Shown here: positions 54,747 through 62,800 of the stretch, one piece after another
Position numbering within the stretch: position 1 is the first letter of the stretch
Layout: the number at the start of each line of letters is the position of its first letter
Source: Bernardetia sp.
GTDB taxonomy: Bacteria; Bacteroidota; Bacteroidia; Cytophagales; Bernardetiaceae
Direction of reading: 5' to 3'
Length of the DNA stretch: 64,000 nucleotides
Assembly: GCA_020630575.1 (NCBI GenBank)
Contig: JAHDBD010000012.1
Location: forward strand, 103,473-167,472
Made by a program: the position numbers and the translations under genes
The notes under the pieces: model-generated
Database searches by the model: none
Told to the model about the DNA's origin: nothing
Seen by the model: the letters and a program-made list of their open reading frames with translations, nothing else

Positions 54747-56222
54747 ATGAATAAATTGATTATCAACAGATTGAATTGGAAAATATTTTGGTTTGTAATT
54801 TTTGTGGTAATTATAGCTCCTCAAACAGCCTTTTGCCAAGAAATAACCCTTCAAGTAGGAACTACAACCATTGGTTTGAATGAAGATTTTGAAGTTACAG
54901 TCACAGTAAAAGATGGAGAATTAAAAAAATACTCTGAATTTCCTAAAATAAATGGAATGGATAAAGCTGAAATATATACTTCACAGTCAATAAACTTTGT
55001 AAATGGTCAGGTTTCCAAAACGCAAGCTGTTACGCAACGCTACCGAGCTTCTAGGCAGGGAACGTATTTTTTACGTCCTTTTGATATGACTGTTAATGGT
55101 GAAAAAGTGCGCCATGCAGGTGCAAGTATTGATGTAAAAGGCAAGTCTACTACTACAAATCCATTTGATAGCTTTTGGGGCAAAACTGAAAATACAGAAT
55201 ATATTTCAGTAAAAGATGATGCCTTTTTTGCTATCACAACAAACAAACAAAACCCATATACAGGAGAAGGATTTACAATTACAATGTCTTTTTATGTAGC
55301 TGTTTCGAATCGTGCAACACTTAATTTTTATGAATTAGGAGAACAGAAAGCCGAAATATTGAAACAAATAAGACCAAAGAATGCACTTGAAGAGAATTTT
55401 AATATTATTCAGCCTGTTCCAGAAATGGTTAAAATAAGAGGTAAAGATTATCGCCAGTATAAAGTGTATCAAGCTGTCTTTTACTCTTTAAGTCCTCAAA
55501 AAATATCTATTCCTGCTATTCCTTTCAAAATGGTAAAATATGATGTTGCTGTCAATTCGCAAAGTATTTTTAATCAGATGAAAGAGAATATCAAAACCTA
55601 TTACAGTGAACCTATTTCTATTACTGTTAAAGAATTACCTCCACACCCGCTCAAAGACCAAGTGCCAGTAGGAAATTATATCTTAAAGGAACAAGTAGGA
55701 AGTAAAGACTTGAAAACAGGACAAAGTGTACAGTATCAATTTAGAATTGAAGGAGAAGGTAATTTGTCTGTTATCGAAAAACCACAGCTTCCAAAGACAG
55801 CAAATTTTGATTTTTATGAACCTACCATTTCTGAAATGCTACGAAGAAATAATAATGCTGTTTATGGAACGAAAGATTTTAATTATTATATCATTCCAAA
55901 TGAACCAGGGCTTTATCCAATGAAGGATTATTTTAGTTATATATTCTTCAATACCAAAAAGGGCAATTATGACACACTTTCTTCAAATATAACATTGAGT
56001 GTAACAGGAGAAAGTAGAAAAAATGCTTCTATTGGAAATGCTGATTTAGGTTCTTTTTATGATAGAATTAATGAAGAGAGTAATAGTTTGAGAAGTAAAA
56101 ATGAAATAACATGGGAAAAATATGGAATCAATGGAATAGCTATTTTACTCGTCTTAGTATTAGGGTTAAGCATTTTGGTAGGTAAAAAAATACGTCAAAG
56201 AGACTTAGATAAAGAGGAATAG
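54747..56222 (+). CDS. batD: BatD-like protein
   Basis: This 491-residue protein has a signal peptide ending TAFCQ (about residue 31). A long periplasmic region has the BatD/oxygen-tolerance pattern: ITLQVGTTTIGLNEDFEVTVTV at the start, then GQVSKTQAVTQRYRA, FWGKTENTEYISVKDDAFFAI, NPYTGEGFTITMSFYVA, and later VGSKDLKTGQSVQYQF. One transmembrane helix (about 463-480) and a short basic tail follow. BatD usually acts with BatA, B, C and E at the inner membrane. No other bat genes lie next to it here, so it may work with distant partners. Confidence 0.85.
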   Translation: MNKLIINRLNWKIFWFVIFVVIIAPQTAFCQEITLQVGTTTIGLNEDFEVTVTVKDGELKKYSEFPKINGMDKAEIYTSQSINFVNGQVSKTQAVTQRYRASRQGTYFLRPFDMTVNGEKVRHAGASIDVKGKSTTTNPFDSFWGKTENTEYISVKDDAFFAITTNKQNPYTGEGFTITMSFYVAVSNRATLNFYELGEQKAEILKQIRPKNALEENFNIIQPVPEMVKIRGKDYRQYKVYQAVFYSLSPQKISIPAIPFKMVKYDVAVNSQSIFNQMKENIKTYYSEPISITVKELPPHPLKDQVPVGNYILKEQVGSKDLKTGQSVQYQFRIEGEGNLSVIEKPQLPKTANFDFYEPTISEMLRRNNNAVYGTKDFNYYIIPNEPGLYPMKDYFSYIFFNTKKGNYDTLSSNITLSVTGESRKNASIGNADLGSFYDRINEESNSLRSKNEITWEKYGINGIAILLVLVLGLSILVGKKIRQRDLDKEE

Positions 56223-56303
56223 AAAATGGAAATGACAAAGAAACAAGATTCATTCACAGGAAAAAGTCAGTATTTTTCTGTGAATGATTTTTTTTTGGTT
56301 GTT

Positions 56304-56371
56304 TGACAATTTTTGCACCTTATTGATGGTCGTCGGTGAGTACACCAACGACATAGTGCAAAAATTGTCAG
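56304..56371. repeat. Nested inverted repeat (family B core) between convergent genes
   Basis: Outer arms TGACAATTTTTGCAC (56304-56318) and GTGCAAAAATTGTCA (56357-56371) pair perfectly. An inner set, GTCGTCGGTG against CACCAACGAC, forms the family B palindrome. It sits between convergent batD and the exosortase-associated gene. It may act as a two-way terminator or be a small mobile repeat. Confidence 0.7.
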
Positions 56372-56383
56372 AGAACCTTTTTT

Positions 56384-56794
56384 TTAAGACTCTAATTTCT
56401 TTGAAATATAAAAAACTAGAATACAAAAGAGAGGAATAAGAGGAGAAAAATAAAACCGAAGTAAATTTTCAGATAGATTAAATAAAAATTTTGTCTCAAA
56501 GAACTTATAAATTAGCGTTAGGGTGACAACAAGTATATAAATCAAACAATGAACAATTATGGTTTTTTTGACAATTGGAACAGAAAGAAAAGCCAACCAA
56601 ATAATCCATCCATTGAGAAGAACAAATAATAAACTCACTATTCCTGTATCTAAAACAGAAATATAAGGAAGATACGAGAAAGCATCAGAAATAAAACTTG
56701 CTAATTTCATACGGCTCATTCCTAAAAAAAACCATCCTAAAAAAAGCAGAATTATTCCAAAAATACGTAGAAGGTAAAACAGTCTTTTTTGCAA
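56384..56794 (-). CDS. Small membrane protein paired with the exosortase-like gene
   Basis: This 136-residue protein has four to five hydrophobic segments and almost no soluble part. It starts 5 bp after the end of the exosortase-like gene (on the minus strand), so the two are co-transcribed. Bacteroidota exosortase genes are often followed by a small membrane protein of this size (the exosortase F-associated group, and similar ones). The C-terminal LRFYFSPLIPLF stretch may correspond to its conserved end, but I cannot confirm the subfamily from sequence alone. It probably acts with the exosortase. Confidence 0.65.
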   Translation of the reverse strand: MQKRLFYLLRIFGIILLFLGWFFLGMSRMKLASFISDAFSYLPYISVLDTGIVSLLFVLLNGWIIWLAFLSVPIVKKTIIVHCLIYILVVTLTLIYKFFETKFLFNLSENLLRFYFSPLIPLFCILVFYISKKLES

Positions 56795-56799
56795 TGTAA

Positions 56800-57315
56800 T
56801 TAAGATTTTGTTTTCAAACTTGGAATCATAAATTTATTTACCCAAATCATCCAAATCCAAAAAGTAACACCATACACAATAAACGTAAATACATAATGAT
56901 GATTAAAATCTACACTTTCAGGATAATATTTGAAGTTGAGAGTAAGAGCAGAAATACGAATTACATTGAGTAGAAAAATAACAACAACACCCAAAGGAAT
57001 AAATAAAAGTTTGGGCTTAACAGAAACAGGAGTAGCTAAAATAAAAGAAGCAAAAAGAGCAAAAAGAGCCAGTCCATTGCAGGGCGCACCTACTGAAACA
57101 CAAGCCAAAGAATTGAGATAAACCGTGTGAGCCATTGACTGATAAGAGGCTTCAAATCCTAACCATGTTAATAGTTTTGTGCTGCTTTGTCCTACCCATT
57201 CTATCAAAATTGTATCAATTGGAGTGTTTTCTGCCAGCCAAAGTTCATACAATACATACCAACTTCCATAAATAGCTACAAATAAAATCACAAATCGAAT
57301 AACAGGATTTTTCAT
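56800..57315 (-). CDS. Exosortase/archaeosortase-family protein (XrtF/XrtX-like)
   Basis: This is a 171-residue integral membrane protein from the ATG at 57315; an upstream TTG at 57381 is less likely. The catalytic triad of exosortases is visible: Cys79 in GAPCNGL, Arg120 in NVIRIS, and His139/His140 before YVFTFIVYG. These enzymes cut and transfer proteins bearing a C-terminal PEP-CTERM-like signal to an envelope anchor. The gene is short compared with XrtA and lacks a C-terminal EpsI domain. The subtype is uncertain. No exosortase substrate is evident in the window. Confidence 0.82.
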   Translation of the reverse strand: MKNPVIRFVILFVAIYGSWYVLYELWLAENTPIDTILIEWVGQSSTKLLTWLGFEASYQSMAHTVYLNSLACVSVGAPCNGLALFALFASFILATPVSVKPKLLFIPLGVVVIFLLNVIRISALTLNFKYYPESVDFNHHYVFTFIVYGVTFWIWMIWVNKFMIPSLKTKS

Positions 57316-57426
57316 GTCAATTTTTAAAGTATATAATTTTGAGGTTGAAATGTACGAAATTAAATTAAATTTAGAAGACAAAAAATAGAGTGTTCCCTTT
57401 TCATTTTTGCATTACATTTTATACCT

Positions 57427-58602
57427 CTAACTTTGGATTAGTTCTACAAACATATCTATTCCAGTTTGTGTAATTTCATCAGGAAAATCATAATTTGAAT
57501 GATGAAGTTCTGGTGTATTTGTTCCAGAACCTAATCCAAACATAGCTCCTTCAAAACGCTGTGTAAATTGTCCGAAATCTTCAGACCAACTAAATGGTTT
57601 TTCTTTGTTTTGATACTTTAAATCTAGTTTTTTAGCTGCTTTTTGAATAAGTTCTACACTTTTTTTTGTGTTTGTGGTGGCTGCAAATTTCTCTGAATAA
57701 CTTATTTTGAGTTTTAAATCATACTTATTAGATAATTCTTGCGCTTTTTGTTCGGTTTTCTGAGAAAGAAGCTGTAAATCTTCATCTAAATAACTTCTTA
57801 AAGTCGCACAAACACGAGCCTTTGCAGGCGAAACACCAAAGGCAATATCATCCAATGATTTTCTTGAAGTTTCTCCCAAAATAGCATCTACAACAGTTAC
57901 TAATACAAAATCCTTATTTTCTTTTTCTTTAATAATATTCTCTGATAAGAAATAAAGAAAAGTAGTTAGTTCGCTTAATGCTAAAGCAGGATTTTTTCCA
58001 TTTTGTGGCTCGGCAGCGTGTGATGTCAAGCCTTCAAATTCTATAATTATTCCTGTAGAAGCTGCTGCAAAGGTTTTTTCTCTACAAACAATTAGGTTTT
58101 TTTCGTAAGAAGGAATATTATGAAGAGCAAAAAAGTAATCAATTTTTAGATTCAGTTTTTGCATTTTTTCGTCCTCTAACATTTGTAAAGCTCCTTCTCC
58201 TGTTTCTTCGGCAGGCTGAAAAAGTAAGATTATTCTTTTATTTTTTTGCTGAATTAGTGTATCAAAATTTTCTTTCAGATACTGAGCAACTCCTAGCAAA
58301 ATAGTCATGTGTCCATCGTGTCCACATTTATGCGAAACTCCTTGATGTTCTGATTTATAATCAAAATTATTTGGTTCTGGAATAGGTAAAGCATCCAACT
58401 CGGCACGAAAAGCAATCGTTTTGTGTTTAGTTGTATCAAAATTTTCACTTTCCCAAATTGCTATAATCCCTGTATTTCCTATATTTTGATGGATAGAACT
58501 CGGATTACAGGTTGTAAGAAAATCAACTACAAACTTAGCTGTTTTGTATTCTTGATTGGAAAGTTCGGCTATTTTATGAAGGTCTTGACGAATAGATAAC
58601 AT
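57427..58602 (-). CDS. M20-family amidohydrolase
   Basis: This is a 391-residue protein from the ATG at 58602. A longer frame to 58686 adds a hydrophobic stretch that is probably not translated. The M20 metal site is seen: AFRAELDALPI near residue 65, KCGHDGHMTILLG near 90, and PAEETGEGALQML near 125, then FALHNIPSY near 155. It resembles IAA-amino acid hydrolase / N-acyl-amino acid deacylases. The enzyme should hydrolyse amide bonds of N-acyl amino acids. The substrate is unknown. It is soluble. Confidence 0.88.
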   Translation of the reverse strand: MLSIRQDLHKIAELSNQEYKTAKFVVDFLTTCNPSSIHQNIGNTGIIAIWESENFDTTKHKTIAFRAELDALPIPEPNNFDYKSEHQGVSHKCGHDGHMTILLGVAQYLKENFDTLIQQKNKRIILLFQPAEETGEGALQMLEDEKMQKLNLKIDYFFALHNIPSYEKNLIVCREKTFAAASTGIIIEFEGLTSHAAEPQNGKNPALALSELTTFLYFLSENIIKEKENKDFVLVTVVDAILGETSRKSLDDIAFGVSPAKARVCATLRSYLDEDLQLLSQKTEQKAQELSNKYDLKLKISYSEKFAATTNTKKSVELIQKAAKKLDLKYQNKEKPFSWSEDFGQFTQRFEGAMFGLGSGTNTPELHHSNYDFPDEITQTGIDMFVELIQS

Positions 58603-58723
58603 AAGAATACATTTTATTAAACACAGAATCCACAGAGGAACCCAAAGAATGAAAAATACAATTTCGAACCAAAGGATAAGGAACATTAAAAAAATAAATT
58701 TACATTTTTAGCTATCTGTAAAA

Positions 58724-58741
58724 ACAGGGTTAAAACCCTGT
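58724..58741. repeat. Dispersed palindrome family A, copy 3
   Basis: ACAGGGTTAAAACCCTGT, followed by CCAATTTATAATTCATA; the 8-bp arms are perfect. Confidence 0.7.
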
Positions 58742-58813
58742 CCAATTTATAATTCATAGCCTATTTTGAAAAAAAAACTTTTGTAAGAAACACAAAAAGT
58801 AGTTTTTAATTGA

Positions 58814-58831
58814 ACAGGGTTTTAACCCTGT
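58814..58831. repeat. Dispersed palindrome family A, copy 4
   Basis: ACAGGGTTTTAACCCTGT, the reverse complement of copy 3's core, preceded by TTAATTGA. The two neighbours face each other, as is common for REP-like pairs. Confidence 0.7.
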
Positions 58832-58951
58832 TTAGTAATGCCTTAATTTTTTAAAGTGTAAATTTATTAATTTTACATTATTAAGAGAGGAAAAAGAAAA
58901 TTACAAATAATTATCATTTCCCAATTTTAATTTCTACTTTATAATTCTCAA

Positions 58952-59410
58952 TTAAGAATTTTGCCAACGCATCTCTAAATACTTATTTGTAAATCCTAGT
59001 TTTTCATAAAGTTTTTTGGCTGGATTATCAGGTTCTACATGAAGAGCAACTGAGCCATTTACACTGTTCATTGCTTCTTGCATTATTTTTTTACCAATTC
59101 CCTTTCCACGCTGCGAACCATCAACAGCAATATAAACTAAGATATTTTCTGGAATATAATCTTTCATGCCTGTTTCATTGATGACAGTTGCACCAACAAT
59201 TTTTTCTTTGCCTTCTTCATTTTCAACTGCATAAAAAATATATCCTCCTTTTCCAGTTTCTTTTGATAGTGAATAATCCATAGCCTTTCTGATATCAGCT
59301 TTTGGATCGCCATATTGTTCTAAATGTTTAAAAAGAAATTCATTTATTTCTTCTAAAAGAGAAGTATCAAAAGTAGAACTTGGAGTGAGCTTTTTTATTG
59401 AAATAGACAT
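58952..59410 (-). CDS. GNAT-family N-acetyltransferase
   Basis: This 152-residue protein has the acetyl-CoA-binding motif GSQRGKGIGKKIMQEA near residue 95 (the R/Q-x-x-G-x-G/A pattern) and the closing LHVEPDNPAKKLYEKLGF near 118. It should transfer an acetyl group to an amine; the target cannot be inferred. The start ATG and length are normal. Monocistronic. Confidence 0.9.
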   Translation of the reverse strand: MSISIKKLTPSSTFDTSLLEEINEFLFKHLEQYGDPKADIRKAMDYSLSKETGKGGYIFYAVENEEGKEKIVGATVINETGMKDYIPENILVYIAVDGSQRGKGIGKKIMQEAMNSVNGSVALHVEPDNPAKKLYEKLGFTNKYLEMRWQNS

Positions 59411-59805
59411 TGAGTAGGGTTTTAGTTTAAAAAGTTGATCTAGATTTCTAAATCATTTCGAAAAACATAAAGGTAGGCAAAAAAAGGCTTTTTTTCAAGT
59501 AAAATTATCTATCCAATCCCTTAACACTTTAGAAAAATTGATAATCAAACTGAAATAAAACTACAAAAATATCTACTTTTCAAAGCTATGTAATTTTTAT
59601 TGAAAATCAGATTTTGAAAAGTTGTTTGCATGATAGTAGATGTTTTTTGTATCATATTTTAAAGAATATGTATAATTAATTTGTTGTTTTATAAGCAATC
59701 AACAAAAAATCAACATCTCGTTTTAGTCTAATTATTATTATTCTCCGTATTTTCATTGTTAATTAATGATAAAGCTGTTTTAATTATTCACTAAATTTTT
59801 TTTCA
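59411..59805. other. Intergenic region upstream of the second giant gene
   Basis: This is 395 bp, AT-rich, holding the divergent promoters of the acetyltransferase and the secreted giant. No reading frame, hairpin terminator or RNA was recognised. Confidence 0.4.
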
Positions 59806-62800
59806 ATGAAACATCAAGACAAACTTTTCAAGTATCTCCTTCTATTTATAGGAATACTTTTTTATACACAAGCTCAAGCTCAAAGATATGTAGATGCCTC
59901 TGCTACTGGAGCTAATAATGGCACTTCTTGGACAGATGCCTATACAAGTTTACAATCTGCTATAAGTGGTGCTACTGCAGGTACACAAATATATGTTGCT
60001 AGAGGAACATACAAACCTACTAACGGAACAAATCGTAATGCCACCTTTCAGATTCCTAGTGGAGTAGAAATATATGGAGGGTTTTCTGGTAAAGAAACTA
60101 GAATTAATCAAGTTCTTCTTGATGCTCGTGATTTTGTTGCCAATGAAACCATCCTAAGTGGTGATTTGAATGGAGATGACAATGTAACAGGCACATTTCC
60201 TACACTTATTTATGGAAACTATGCTGATAATTCTGTTCACTTGATATATACTAGAAATGTTTCTAATGCTACACGTTTAGATGGATTTACCATAAAAGGA
60301 GGTAATGCAAATGATGGTAGTGCTTCGTTTGATTATGGTATAAGAGCTGGAGGATGGTATAATAATGGTAGTACTGGAGGTGTTTCTCAACCTACTGTAG
60401 CAAATTGTATTTTTACAAGAAATATAGGTAGCGAAGGAGGAGCAATGGCTAATTATGGATGCTGTGGGGGTAACGCTAATGCGACAATAATTAATTGTAG
60501 TTTTTCTCAAAATCAAGCTGCTCAAGGGGGGGCAATATACAATGATGCTTGTTGTGGTGGTCGGGCAAACCCAAAAGTTACTAATTGTAGTTTTTCTCAA
60601 AATAGAGCAACAAATCAAGGTGGTGGAATATATAATGAAGGTGGTGCTGGTGGTACAGGTATTGCCACAGTTACAAATAGCATCTTTTGGGAAAACGCTG
60701 GTACTGGGAAGTCTTGGTTTAATGGAGGTTTTAGTGGTTCAGGAGTAAATGTTTCTTATACTCTAGTTGAAGAAGCAGCATTTCCTGTAGGAACTACAAA
60801 TAATGGAAATAATCTATTTAATCAAGATCCCCTTTTTGTAAATGCAGCCATTGGTAATCTAAATTTACAAACAACTTCTCCAATGATTAATATTGGAAAT
60901 AATGCTCCTATTCCAGCCAATATTACTTTGGATGCAGCAGGTAACCCTCGTATACGAGCTACAACAGTAGATTTAGGAGCTTTTGAAACTTGCCCTTCTA
61001 CTTCAGCAGAAATAAATATACAAGGTGGCACACCATTAAATAATATTGTAGATGGAGCAGGAATTCCTGATATTTTAGTAAGCAATAATACAGACTTTGG
61101 ACTCGTGCTAACTACTAGAACACTTACTTATACAATTCGTAACACAGGAGGAGCAGTTTTAAATATTTCTTCTATTTTATCAAGTAATACTGCTGAATAT
61201 ACTGTAAGTAACATACCTACGACTGTGTCTGCTGGTGGAACAGCAACTTTTGATGTTACTTTTACGCCTATTGCTTGTGGAGATAATAATGCGACTATTG
61301 TTGTAAATACAAATGATTGTGATGAGGCAATCTATAATTTTGTAGTACAAGGAATTGGAGGAAATCCAGAGATAGATGTACAAGGAAATGCAGTTTCTAT
61401 TGTTGATGGAGATATTACTCCAGTTTTGACAGATGATACAGATTTTGGCAATGTAGTTACTAATAGAACAGTAACTTACACAATCCAAAATACAGGTTCA
61501 TTAGCTTTAGATATTACTTCTATTGTTATAACAGGAGTAGATGCTGCTGATTTTGTATTGAGTGGTATCACACTTCCTACCTCAATAGCTGCTGCTGGAA
61601 CAACAACCTTTGATGTTATTTTTACACCTGCTGTAGTTGGGGTAAGAAATGCTATGATCACAATAAATAATAATGATTGTGATGAAGCAATTTATAACTT
61701 TTCCATAAGAGGAACAGGAACAACTGCTTCCGAAATCAATGTTCAAGGCAATGGCAATGATATTGTAAGTGGAACAGGAACTACAAGTCTAACCAATGAT
61801 ACTGATTTTGGAGACGTAGCTGAATGTGGAACAAATAGTCTTGCTAAAACATACACTATTCAAAATACAGGTGGCTCAGCATTGGAAGTAAGTAATATCA
61901 CAGTTACAGGTGCAAATGCTGCTGATTTTACTTTAAGTGGTCTTCCTGCTTTCCCTGCGACAGTAGCAGCTACAACAGGAACACAAACTTTTACCGTTAC
62001 TTTCAATCCTTCTGCAATAGGCATTCGAAATGCAACTATTAGTATTGATAATAATGATACAGACGAAAATCCTTATACCTTTGCTATCAACGGAAATGGA
62101 ACAGCAGATAATGTAGCTCCAGTAGTACCAACATTATCAGATGTAACAGCCGAATGTAGTGTAACACCAGTTGCACCAACAACAACAGATAATTGTGTAG
62201 GAACAGTAACAGGCACAACAGGAACATTATTTCCAATTACAGCGCAAGGCACAACCGTTGTAACTTGGACATTTGATGATGGAAACGGCAATACTTCTAC
62301 AGCTGATCAAAATATAATTATTAATGATGTTACAGCTCCAGTAGTACCGACATTAGCAGATGTTACAGCTGAATGTTCGTCTACTCCAACTGCACCCACA
62401 ACAACAGATAATTGTGTAGGAACTGTTACAGGTACAACAGGAACAATTTTCCCAATAACTTCTACTACCACTATTACTTGGACATTTGATGATGGAAATG
62501 GTAATAGTGTCACAGCCGATCAAGATGTAATTATTAATGATGTTACTGCTCCAGTAGTGCCAACATTAGCAGATATTACAGCTGAATGTTCTGCTACTGC
62601 AACTGCACCCACAACAACAGATAACTGTGTTGGAACAGTTACAGGCACAACAGGAACAGTATTTCCAATCACAGCGCAAGGCACAACCGTTGTAACTTGG
62701 ACATTTGATGATGGAAATGGAAATACATCTACAGCAGACCAAAATATAATTATTAATGATGTTACTGCTCCAGTAGTACCGACATTAGCAGATGTTACAG

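Larger units (their letters stand above)
58603..58951. other. Intergenic region with two inverted family A palindromes
   Basis: This is 349 bp with no credible gene (the extended frame to 58686 is likely untranslated). It holds the palindromes at 58724-58741 and 58814-58831, separated by 72 bp. Confidence 0.45.

Noticed and set aside
58603..58686. N-terminal extension of the M20 enzyme with a hydrophobic stretch
   Set aside because: The ATG at 58602 begins the conserved part; the extension looks like untranslated AT-rich DNA.
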